The notes under the pieces are model-generated. The model was not told where the DNA came from, searched no databases, and was given only the letters and a program-made list of their open reading frames with translations. This document shows, one piece after another, positions 8,197 through 14,842 of a stretch of 33,983 bases of DNA. The position numbers were made by a program, and so were the translations under genes. Source of the stretch: Chloroflexota bacterium (lineage in GTDB: Bacteria > Chloroflexota > Anaerolineae > Caldilineales > Caldilineaceae). The stretch's first letter is position 1. Every line of letters starts with the position of its first letter. The stretch spans positions 1-33,983 of the forward strand of contig JAPLGZ010000137.1 of assembly GCA_026389895.1 (NCBI GenBank), given 5' to 3'.

Positions 8197-9096
8197 TTAG
8201 CCGAGCCCAGCGCGTGCCAGCACACGTTGGGCGGCGCGCACCATTGGCATATCGACCATTTTACCGTCGAGTTCAAACGCCCCAGCGCCCGCTGCTTGTT
8301 GATCATCAAACACTTGAATTAAACGTTGCGCCTGGGTGATTTCCTCCGCCGATGGTCTAAAGACCTGGTTGGCAATATCGAGATGGCGCGGGTGGATCAA
8401 TGTTTTCCCCGTATAGCCCATGCGGCTGACCATACGACATTCACGCGCCAACCGTTCCAGAACAGCTGGATCGGCGTCTAGATCAATAAAAACACTATCC
8501 AATGCTTGTAAACGATAAGCTGCCGCCGTAGTGACCAGCGCGCTGCGCGCATAAAAGACTTCTGCCCCCTCAATTGTGCGCGTGGCGCCCATGTCGCCGG
8601 CCAAATCTTCGGCCCCCAAGATCAGGGCATCCAACCGAGAAGTTGCCTCGGCAATTTCTCGCAAATTGAGCACACCGCGCGCCGTCTCAATCATCGCCAG
8701 CAGCCGGATCGAACCGGACGGCCATTGGTAAAGCGCCTCAGCATCATCCAGCAATTTACTGACGATCGTCAGGTGCAGCGCCTTTTCCACTTTGGGCACC
8801 ACATAGCCGTCTGGATGAGCTATCACCGTGGCCGCCAGATCGTCACGACCCCAGATCCCATCAATGGGATTCATGCGCACCAGGCGTTCTCGCAGACCAA
8901 AATCGAGCGTTGCCAGTGCTTCCGCCACCGTGGTACGCGCTTCAATTTTGCGATTGAGCGCCGCAGCATCCTCCAGATCCATAATAATGCTATCGGCGGG
9001 CAGCGTGGTCGCCTTGCGAATTTTGCGCATGTCGTTGCCCGGCATAAAGAGCAAGGAGCGGCGCGGGCGAAGTGGGTAGTCAGATCGATTTGTCAT
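8197..9096 (-). CDS. HpcH/HpaI aldolase/citrate lyase family protein (CitE-like)
   Basis: The protein has about 299 residues and the ordered motifs of CitE-type lyases: RRSLLFMPGN, the acidic IIMDLEDAA, RMNPIDGIWG, VVPKVEKA, LAMIETARGVLNL with the metal-binding Glu, and ILGAEDLAGDMGATRT. It ends with GYTGKTLIHPRH. These enzymes cleave or form beta-hydroxyacyl-CoA esters such as malyl-, citramalyl- or HMG-CoA with Mg2+. There are no citD/citF neighbours, so a citrate lyase complex role is unlikely and a stand-alone (S)-citramalyl- or malyl-CoA lyase/thioesterase is more plausible. The ATG at 9096 gives a typical N-terminus. A GTG at 9123 overlaps the upstream gene's stop (GTGA) and may be used by translational coupling. 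Confidence 0.88.
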   Translation of the reverse strand: MTNRSDYPLRPRRSLLFMPGNDMRKIRKATTLPADSIIMDLEDAAALNRKIEARTTVAEALATLDFGLRERLVRMNPIDGIWGRDDLAATVIAHPDGYVVPKVEKALHLTIVSKLLDDAEALYQWPSGSIRLLAMIETARGVLNLREIAEATSRLDALILGAEDLAGDMGATRTIEGAEVFYARSALVTTAAAYRLQALDSVFIDLDADPAVLERLARECRMVSRMGYTGKTLIHPRHLDIANQVFRPSAEEITQAQRLIQVFDDQQAAGAGAFELDGKMVDMPMVRAAQRVLARAGLG

Positions 9097-9119
9097 GGGT
9101 TTTTCACGCGGAAAGGGGG

Positions 9120-9341
9120 TCACTTGCTAGAACTGGTCAAACCCAGGAAGATTTGGATGGCTTGTTCACCCAGTGAAGAGGCAAATTCAATCCAATCCCC
9201 ATTGGCGACCTCGCTGGTTTGATCGAACGTCGGTGGCTCAATGCGCCAATTGCGGTCCGCATACCAGCCGCCAAAGAAGGCCATGCCAAGCACGAGCAGA
9301 AAAAAGAGACGCGTCAAATGTCGATTGGTTGTGCGTACCAT
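9120..9341 (-). CDS. Small single-pass membrane protein, unknown
   Basis: This 73-residue protein has a basic N-terminus (MVRTTNRHLTR) and one hydrophobic helix (LFFLLVLGMAFFGGWY), then a polar tail. It is predicted to be N-in and anchored or exported. Its stop overlaps a possible GTG start of the CitE-like gene, so the two are probably co-transcribed. No clear Shine-Dalgarno is seen, and I do not recognise the family. Confidence 0.55.
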   Translation of the reverse strand: MVRTTNRHLTRLFFLLVLGMAFFGGWYADRNWRIEPPTFDQTSEVANGDWIEFASSLGEQAIQIFLGLTSSSK

Positions 9342-9411
9342 AAAAAATTCTCAATATGGGTGCGGCGCGAGCAAAATAATCGATTCTGCACTACACCAAT
9401 GAAACTCAAAA

Positions 9412-9440
9412 TTTGCAAACTAACTCAATTATGATATACT
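9412..9440 (+). promoter_or_regulatory. Promoter of tRNA-Val
   Basis: TTTGCA (9412-9417), a 17-nt spacer and TATACT (9435-9440) form a sigma-70-type promoter about 25 nt before the tRNA 5' end. Confidence 0.7.
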
Positions 9441-9465
9441 CAATTTACTAATTTCCCAAATCAAT

Positions 9466-9539
<74 letters not shown>

Positions 9540-9554
9540 CCTAAACAGACATTT

Positions 9555-9600
9555 GCCTTGGTATTACTCTGGAAACGGAGTAGGACCAGGGCTTTTTTTT
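9555..9600 (+). terminator. Rho-independent terminator of tRNA-Val
   Basis: A 15-bp stem with one mismatch and G-T wobbles (9555-9569 with 9578-9592) has an 8-nt loop and is followed at once by eight T residues. Confidence 0.85.
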
Positions 9601-9856
9601 ACCCTTTTTTTACTCCACGCAGACATATAATATTACCATGGATTGGTGATAGGGATTGATATTGCAGAGTTTGAAGCACTTAGGATGCATCTTGCCCAGC
9701 ATCCGCGGTGCGCTAGGAGAAAAACTTATAATACTAGCGATAATTATCGCTGATGATGGGTGTATAACGGCTCTCAAGCCCTGGTGGTCTTCCCCGACTA
9801 GTCTACAGCTTTATACCTGAAGATAAGGTGCAGAGGGTGCATTCAACTTTGGCGCG
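9601..9856. other. Gene-free AT-rich stretch with a perfect 16-bp palindrome
   Basis: No supported coding frame is present. A consensus TATAAT (9727-9732) is followed 3 nt later by the perfect palindrome AGCGATAATTATCGCT (9736-9751), an operator-like arrangement. No good -35 box and no downstream plus-strand gene were found, so the site may be a leftover of a deleted unit. Confidence 0.4.
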
Positions 9857-9900
9857 GTTGATCACTGCCTTGGTAATCTGTTGCCAAGGCAGTGATCAAC
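9857..9900 (-). terminator. Hairpin after the small minus-strand gene string
   Basis: A perfect 17-bp inverted repeat (9857-9873 with 9884-9900, 10-nt loop) starts 24 nt past the stop of the Lar-like gene on the minus strand. No T-run follows, so it is a terminator-like or 3'-stabilising hairpin rather than a classic intrinsic terminator. Confidence 0.5.
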
Positions 9901-9923
9901 CATTGACCCGAGTAGATGAAAAA

Positions 9924-10172
9924 TTAAAGATATTTTTTGCCAGCTATCTCATCACGGGAAATGTTCTTGCGCTTATTCCATTCAGTTGCCGCAAGCTCGC
10001 GTGATTCGTTCCATTCGCCATAAGCGCCACAGAAGGAACATTCAACACGTCCCTCGAAGCGATGAAGCTTAAATACAGGCAGATTCTCGCAATGGGGACA
10101 AGCGGCCAATTCGCCCTCTTTTGCGTCATATAACATTTGGTCTTTGACAATTATCGGCCATTCATTGGTCAT
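9924..10172 (-). CDS. Small zinc-ribbon protein, Lar (restriction alleviation)-like
   Basis: This 82-residue protein carries two CxxC knuckles: ACPHCENLP and, 17 residues later, VECSFCGAYG, followed by AATEWNKR. The pattern (CPxC, CxxCgA, then AxxxWNxR) is that of the Lar-type family (first described in Rac prophage, lessening type I restriction) and of related phage small zinc-ribbon proteins. Function here is inferred from that pattern only. The start at ATG 10172 is preferred over TTG 10220. It is the last and largest member of the minus-strand set of tiny genes, 67 nt after the previous one. Confidence 0.65.
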   Translation of the reverse strand: MTNEWPIIVKDQMLYDAKEGELAACPHCENLPVFKLHRFEGRVECSFCGAYGEWNESRELAATEWNKRKNISRDEIAGKKYL

Positions 10173-10239
10173 GTTTTTAAGTCTTTCGATTCTGAAATTA
10201 AAGCAAACGAGCCGCGTCAATCTATGTCAGCTTGATAAG

Positions 10240-10407
10240 CTAAGGCTTGTGTTTGCGGAAGGAATTCACTAAAGCAACCGGCGCATATAGCACAAGGAAG
10301 TAAGTCATAACATAGCTAATAATGATGTCCGCGGAAGGACTGACTTGCCATTGATTCGTGGCGGTCATGAGTGCTATGAACAAAACAAACGCTGCCCAAT
10401 ATTTCAT
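10240..10407 (-). CDS. Tiny two-helix membrane protein, unknown
   Basis: This 55-residue protein starts MKYWAAFVLFIALM, has a short polar turn (TATNQWQVSPSAD) and a second hydrophobic helix (IIISYVMTYFLVLYAPVAL), and ends SFRKHKP, so it should be a hairpin in the membrane. AAGGA lies 4 nt before the ATG. The same frame is open for some 30 codons upstream and is also hydrophobic (SPLLVLLGVTLFLVL), but has no standard start, so a longer ancestral protein is possible. The layout resembles small phage holin-type proteins, but no family is recognised. Confidence 0.5.
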   Translation of the reverse strand: MKYWAAFVLFIALMTATNQWQVSPSADIIISYVMTYFLVLYAPVALVNSFRKHKP

Positions 10408-10506
10408 CGCTTCCTTGCAGAAAGATATGCACCGTCTTAACGTATGACGTAAGACCAGGAATAAAGTTACGCCTAGGAGAACGAGCAGCGGGGACTTTGC
10501 TATTTC

Positions 10507-10608
10507 TTATTTGCTGGCACATCTGGCATTCAGGCGCCAATCATCTAGAGCCCCTTGCACAAGCCTTGTAATGTAAGCTGTCTGCCAGGCATCATTGCCA
10601 GTTATCAT
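10507..10608 (-). CDS. Tiny soluble protein of 33 residues, unknown
   Basis: The frame reads MITGNDAWQTAYITRLVQGA and continues LDDWRLNARCASK to a TAA. It starts inside the end of the preceding 31-codon gene (17-nt overlap), with GGTGG 5 nt upstream. Overlap, spacing and amphipathic composition suggest a real small gene in a string, but size alone makes this uncertain. Confidence 0.35.
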   Translation of the reverse strand: MITGNDAWQTAYITRLVQGALDDWRLNARCASK

Positions 10609-10687
10609 ACAGCCACCGCGCGGCCAGGCTAATCGCCAAGATGACAAAGGGGACCGTATAAGTGTAGTAAGACACAGTGTCGTTCAT
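10592..10687 (-). CDS. Tiny single-pass membrane peptide of 31 residues, unknown
   Basis: A strong ribosome site (GAGG, 8 nt before the ATG) precedes MNDTVSYYTYTVPFVILAIS followed by LAARWLYDNWQ and stop. There is one hydrophobic helix with aromatic, charged ends. It heads the minus-strand string of tiny genes ending with the Lar-like zinc ribbon. Confidence 0.4.
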   Translation of the reverse strand: MNDTVSYYTYTVPFVILAISLAARWLYDNWQ

Positions 10688-10900
10688 GTTATAACCTCGC
10701 TCTTTCGATATGTCTATATAAACCCATTCTGCAAGATTACGATAAACACCGTCGGGGAATCGTGCGAGTGTTGGATTATGCTTTGCAGCCTCATTGAATT
10801 AATCGTGGCATACCCTCTAAATCCTTCGCATACTGCGCTAAAATGTATCTGCTGCTGTATCTTGTCTTATATCAAAGATACAAACCTACTAGGTGCCATC

Positions 10901-11065
10901 ATGTTAAAGTGCTATTGTGTCACACCCCTAACCTTGCTTGAGATACAAGAAGCAATTGCATCTTCTGGGGCGATACCTCGTATAATTTTATCGCAAATCC
11001 CTAATGAAATAACCCTGATGGACAAAAAGACAGCTAGGCAAGTGGCAAAGGAATTAGATACCTGA
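10901..11065 (+). CDS. Small unknown protein of 54 residues
   Basis: ATG 10901 is preceded by AGGTG at 5-nt spacing. The product reads MLKCYCVTPLTLLEIQEAIA, then SSGAIPRIILSQIPNEITLM and ends DKKTARQVAKELDT. The last part is a charged helix. The frame is open further upstream, but that part does not look like protein. It is divergent from the minus-strand tiny-gene string, and no family is recognised. Confidence 0.45.
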   Translation: MLKCYCVTPLTLLEIQEAIASSGAIPRIILSQIPNEITLMDKKTARQVAKELDT

Positions 11066-11081
11066 ATATATAACAAGAATT

Positions 11082-11183
11082 TTGTGGCATTCTCCAGCGC
11101 TGCGGCCAGCCGAGTGCGGTGACAAAGTGAAGTGCTATCTATGGGCGCTGAATGAGATTGGGGATGGCGAAGCACAAATTTGA
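11082..11183 (+). CDS. Possible tiny gene of 33 residues
   Basis: A frame from TTG 11082 encodes LWHSPALRPAECGDKVKCYL and then WALNEIGDGEAQI. It sits 16 nt after the preceding small gene and before the 11223 gene, on the same strand. There is no convincing ribosome site, so this is only a candidate. Confidence 0.22.
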   Translation: MWHSPALRPAECGDKVKCYLWALNEIGDGEAQI

Positions 11184-11222
11184 GAGGTTTTGTGATAGCG
11201 GCCATAAAAGGGGAATACTCAG

Positions 11223-11591
11223 ATGGGACAAACACTTAACCGCATTGACAATACCATTACCCGATGGCTGTGGGTAGCTCTAGTTCTACTGATTGGTTTT
11301 ATTCTTTATGCTGGATGCCAACCGCGCACGCTCACGGTCGCTATCAACGTGACGCCCACGCCTCTGCCTGCGGTAGGGAATGGCATCCGTGTGCAGGCAC
11401 AACCCATTCTATCAACACCTAACCTCAACCGCGAACTCTTGAATCGCTATTATGCTATCAATAACCTTCGGCTCTATTGTTCGTTTATCACAGATGACCT
11501 GCAATATACGGGTGACTCAGTGATGAAAGCCTGGTGGGATACGGTGCAGCCGCAGGTGAAGCAATGGTATTTACATGACTGTAGGCGCTAG
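11223..11591 (+). CDS. Small membrane-anchored or lipoprotein, unknown
   Basis: This 122-residue protein has GGGGA 9 nt before the ATG. Residues 16-32 are hydrophobic (LWVALVLLIGFILYAGC); the AGC at the end of the helix could serve as a lipobox but lies far from the N-terminus, so a signal anchor is equally likely. After a Pro/Thr linker (NVTPTPLP) comes a polar C-terminal domain with LNRELLNRYYAINNLRLYC and WWDTVQPQVKQWYLHDC. No family is recognised. It is the last gene of the AT-rich stretch. Confidence 0.6.
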   Translation: MGQTLNRIDNTITRWLWVALVLLIGFILYAGCQPRTLTVAINVTPTPLPAVGNGIRVQAQPILSTPNLNRELLNRYYAINNLRLYCSFITDDLQYTGDSVMKAWWDTVQPQVKQWYLHDCRR

Positions 11592-11952
11592 CCGTTTGAA
11601 TGGGTAAGGCCACCCCACCGTAACCCTCTCGCTTAGCTTTACCCCAGTATATGACGCCAGTTTATTCCATATTTATCTTTACCCTAGACGGCTACATGTC
11701 GTTTGTTGATCTTCTACCTACGCTCAAGAAATTTTTTACCCATGAGATAGTTAACCCCATCATTAAAAGTAAGTTGGTAGCCCAACATTAGGTTTGCTGG
11801 AAACCTACTACGGATCATTAGATGCGGTTGGAGTCACAGCAGGCAAACGACTTTCGTTCTGTGGCGAAAATGCCGCAAACATTTGCGCGTCTTATACAAA
11901 GAAAAGCAAGCTGTCTATGGGAAAAACCTGAGAGGGAATTGCTTCTAAAAAG
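11592..11952. other. Gene-poor gap
   Basis: No supported gene. A 46-codon plus-strand frame (11651-11791, starting MTPVYSIFIFTLDGYMSFVD) is present but lacks a ribosome site, and I do not call it. Confidence 0.4.
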
Positions 11953-11994
11953 AAACCATGAATCCGACCTCATCAAAGGTCGGATTCATGGTTT
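11953..11994 (-). terminator. Terminator of the ParB-like gene
   Basis: A perfect 18-bp stem (11953-11970 with 11977-11994) has a 6-nt loop. On the minus strand it is followed by TTTCTTTTT, as expected for an intrinsic terminator past the stop at 12068. Confidence 0.8.
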
Positions 11995-12067
11995 GTACTG
12001 GATTCTCTCCTGCGCCAGCCATTACTGTTCAGGGCGCCAGGAGAGCCTTTGGCGTGTAAAGCTGCGC

Positions 12068-13108
12068 TTACGCATGCAGGGCTTGACGCTCATTCGCCTC
12101 GGCCAATGAGATCTCGCCGGCATCGTGGCGGGCGCGATAGGCTTGAAAATCCTCCGTCGTCATCCCGAGTGGTTTATCATTTGCCGTCAACCAGTGCAAG
12201 CCAAAACGCAGATTCTTGAGTGTGCGTTGCAATGGTTTGTCACTATAGACTTGGGCAAACGTCGCCACCGATGTTTCGGCATCTAAGGGCGCTAATTCAT
12301 ACTCGCGCGCCAGCCGTTCGCGATGATAGGCGATCCAGAGATAGAGATCCGCTTCTGTCCGCTCGGGAAATTGTTCAAGCAGGTCAGAGCGACGAATAGC
12401 CTCTACGATTGGCATATAGACGTTATCATACCAACTGGTGACGGCTTCCTCCCAGTTCAGGCGTTTTTTGCGGCCAGTGCGCTCCAGATCCAGGTTGCGC
12501 AGGTAGTGATGGACTTTAATGTGATCGAGCACCAGTGCATAACGCCCTGGCTCGGTAATTTTCAGATCATGGTCAGGCCGCAATTTATCCAGATGGGTCT
12601 GGCCCAAGAATTCCGCGTATTCAGCCTTGATCAACCATTGATCGCGTTCAAAATCATCGAGTGTCAGTGGCACATCGGTTTTCACTTCGGTCACATACGC
12701 TTCGATATGAGTGGCGCCATTGGCGCGTGCTACGCTAACCCGGTGGTTGCCATCTCGCACAAAATAAACCTCACCAATTTTGAAGAGCTCAATGGGTGGG
12801 AAACCTTCCAGTGCGTTCATGGCCGCGTCCAAGCGCGTCCAACGTTCTTGATTGGCGCCGGCGCGCGGCAGGAAGGTCCGCGTAAAATCACGATACCGCC
12901 CCACACTGCCGACAATGCGATCCAGGCGCACCATTTGGGTGCCCATTTCTACTTGTTGGCGCGCCCGCAAATGTTTGGCTACGTCATCAAAGCTGAGCAG
13001 ATCGGTCTCATGACCACTAATCATGCCGAGCAAATCACCCAACTGGGCCTGCACCATACTCCGTTGAAACCGCTCGCGTGCCTCCGCTTTCTGTTGTTCA
13101 TTTGGCAT
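12068..13108 (-). CDS. ParB/sulfiredoxin-like domain protein with DUF4032-like C-terminal part
   Basis: This 346-residue soluble protein starts at an ATG 7 nt after AAAGGA. Residues about 60-150 hold a ParB/Srx-type pattern: VRLDRIVGSVGRYRDFTRTF, then PIELFKIGEVYFVRDGNHRV followed by SVARA. The 'xGNHRvxvA' loop is the nucleotide/phosphate motif of that superfamily. The rest contains ITEPGRYALVLDHIKVHHY and WEEAVTSWYDNVYMPIVEAI, which resemble DUF4032-type proteins. There is no ParB helix-turn-helix or partner parA, so chromosome partitioning is unlikely. Molecular function is unknown. It is monocistronic with its own terminator. Confidence 0.7.
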   Translation of the reverse strand: MPNEQQKAEARERFQRSMVQAQLGDLLGMISGHETDLLSFDDVAKHLRARQQVEMGTQMVRLDRIVGSVGRYRDFTRTFLPRAGANQERWTRLDAAMNALEGFPPIELFKIGEVYFVRDGNHRVSVARANGATHIEAYVTEVKTDVPLTLDDFERDQWLIKAEYAEFLGQTHLDKLRPDHDLKITEPGRYALVLDHIKVHHYLRNLDLERTGRKKRLNWEEAVTSWYDNVYMPIVEAIRRSDLLEQFPERTEADLYLWIAYHRERLAREYELAPLDAETSVATFAQVYSDKPLQRTLKNLRFGLHWLTANDKPLGMTTEDFQAYRARHDAGEISLAEANERQALHA

Positions 13109-13412
13109 TGTTGATTCCTTTCACTAACTGGTAATACGATTGTGTCCAAGACGAAACCGGCAATGCCTCGCTTCTCCAAGTAAATCGTTCTTCTTCCATC
13201 ATTCATAATGATAGCCAATGATTGCTAAATGCTCGTTAATAGTGCGTAAACTTTTGCCGGTGTCTAATTAACACTAATGTGTTTGTGCAATTGTTCACAA
13301 ACCTTATCTGTATTATATCACAGCTTTGCAAAAAACGTCTGACAACTTTGTTACAAGATTTCAGACCATTTTTGTACGATTTGCCCCAAACCTGTTGTCG
13401 CTTATCCCTAAC

Positions 13413-13442
13413 AAAAAACGGCCAGACGCACGTCTGACCGTT
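13413..13442 (-). terminator. Terminator of the GyrA-CTD-like gene
   Basis: A 12-bp stem (13417-13428 with 13431-13442, one G-U wobble) is followed on the minus strand by a run of T. The rest of the 13109-13412 gap holds no gene; it is AT-rich and is the upstream region of the ParB-like gene. Confidence 0.75.
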
Positions 13443-13473
13443 CTGCTCAAAATGAACGAAATCCTACGTGAGT

Positions 13474-14517
13474 TTATAGCTGTGGCACCGGACAACAGGC
13501 TACAGCAGTGCAAAGATCAGCGCGCAGCGTCATGCAATTGACCCCTTGTACCACCCCTTCTTTGGCCGGCACTTCGGCGGCTTGAAAACGAATCATCTTG
13601 CCTAATTGCGAAATGATAAAAATATCGTGATGGCCGTCCACTGCTGCCGCACCAATGAGGGCGTCTGTCTTCATCACAACTTTGCCACCGGTTCCGGGTG
13701 ATTTATTGGCGCTAAACCCGGGTAGCAGGCGTACGGTTCCTTTGCCATCGGCGGCGAGCAAAAAGATGCCCCCTTCGGCATTGGTGGCCGCCACGCCGAT
13801 CACTTCGTCGTCTGGTTCCACGCGCATGCCCAGGCAACCACGTACCGGCACCAGCCGCTCGCCAAACCGAATCCCCTGGCCTTGGCGGGTGGTAATGAGT
13901 AATTCATCGTTGCCCGCTGTCCAGCAGGCGCCGGCTGGCGCCCCCCCTTCGGCGATGTTATAGAGTACGCTGCCTGGCTGCAAGCTTTTGCCCAAGTATT
14001 GGCTGCCAATGCGTCTCACCTGGCCACGCTTTGTCACCGGGGCGACATACGCACCCCCGCGATCGGCAAAAGCCAGGGCCAGCCGCTCGTCGGGGCGCAG
14101 TGGGAAATCTGCCAACAAGGATTGACCACGGCTGCGCACGGGGCTTTCGGGCAAATCTGCCACAGCCAATCGGAAGGCGCGGGCCTGGGTTGTCACCAAA
14201 ATAAGCCCCGCACTCTCATCGGCAATCACCAAAAATGCGGGCGGATCATCGGCTGCGCTATCCAAATCAAAAACGCCCATACCACTGCGCCGTTGGCGAG
14301 CATACAAATGGCGTGGTGTCCGTTTTGCCATGCCACTAGCGCTGATGGTAATAACATTCATGGTCGTTGGTGGTTCGTTGGGCTCAAACGGCGCGTCCTG
14401 CCGAGTTGCACGACTTTCGTCGCCTTGGCGCAATTCTTCCACTTCTGCTTCTAAGGCTTCAATATAAGCCAACACATCCGAAGCAATCATACTTAGATCG
14501 GGGCGCTCCCTGCTCAT
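13474..14517 (-). CDS. Stand-alone DNA gyrase subunit A C-terminal (beta-pinwheel) domain protein
   Basis: This 347-residue protein lacks the GyrA catalytic part (no winged-helix, no active Tyr). After a short acidic coiled coil (VLAYIEALEAEVEELRQG) and a linker, it shows repeats of the GyrA C-terminal pinwheel: LILVTTQARAFRL, VAPVTKRGQVRRIGSQYLG, ELLITTRQGQGIRFGE, IFLLAADGKGTVRLLPGF and IFIISQLGKMIRFQAAEVP. The first blade carries RQRRSGMGV, a degenerate GyrA-box (canonical QRRGGKG), so DNA wrapping may be altered. ATG 14517 follows AAGG. It could be a subunit working with gyrase or topo IV, or an independent DNA-binding protein; gyrB lies about 8 kb away. Confidence 0.8.
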   Translation of the reverse strand: MSRERPDLSMIASDVLAYIEALEAEVEELRQGDESRATRQDAPFEPNEPPTTMNVITISASGMAKRTPRHLYARQRRSGMGVFDLDSAADDPPAFLVIADESAGLILVTTQARAFRLAVADLPESPVRSRGQSLLADFPLRPDERLALAFADRGGAYVAPVTKRGQVRRIGSQYLGKSLQPGSVLYNIAEGGAPAGACWTAGNDELLITTRQGQGIRFGERLVPVRGCLGMRVEPDDEVIGVAATNAEGGIFLLAADGKGTVRLLPGFSANKSPGTGGKVVMKTDALIGAAAVDGHHDIFIISQLGKMIRFQAAEVPAKEGVVQGVNCMTLRADLCTAVACCPVPQL

Positions 14518-14523
14518 ACCCAC

Positions 14524-14842
14524 CTTTTCCTACACTGCTTGGCTCATTGGGAAAGCGTGCAAAGCGTATGCCAGCAGGCTGGGATTCGCATATGCGCCAT
14601 ACTTTCGACAACGAGGCGATAATTTAGCCAAGATTTTGTCTGACTTGGAAGAAATTAAAGGACAACTGCTGCTATGATACATTACCATTATACTACGTAT
14701 TGCAAGCCACGTAAGTTCCTTTTGCACGTCTAAATCATTCGGTTCAAGCCTGTACTGGCCGAGGACGGACGAACATGATGCCGATACAGACCAAACTTTG
14801 TCACCGTTCGGGTCGATTTTAACTGATGCTGAACAGGCGCAC
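14524..14842. other. Gap without a recognisable gene
   Basis: About 320 bp lie between the lytic transglycosylase and the GyrA-CTD-like gene. Short open frames exist but look non-coding. It presumably contains the promoter of the 14517 gene; no clear boxes were assigned. Confidence 0.4.

Noticed and set aside
10595-10900. Long plus-strand frame joined to the 54-aa gene
   Set aside because: The upstream part is Cys/Ile-rich without domain signal and antisense to the better supported 31-aa gene; only the part from ATG 10901 has a ribosome site.
10912-11235. 107-codon minus-strand frame
   Set aside because: It is antisense to small plus-strand frames, has no ribosome site and no recognisable features.
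9540-12120. Attachment-site duplication of the tRNA-Val 3' end
   Set aside because: I looked for a second copy of the T-arm/acceptor sequence; only an 8-base partial match (ATCTCGCC near 12110) exists, inside the ParB-like gene, which is not significant.
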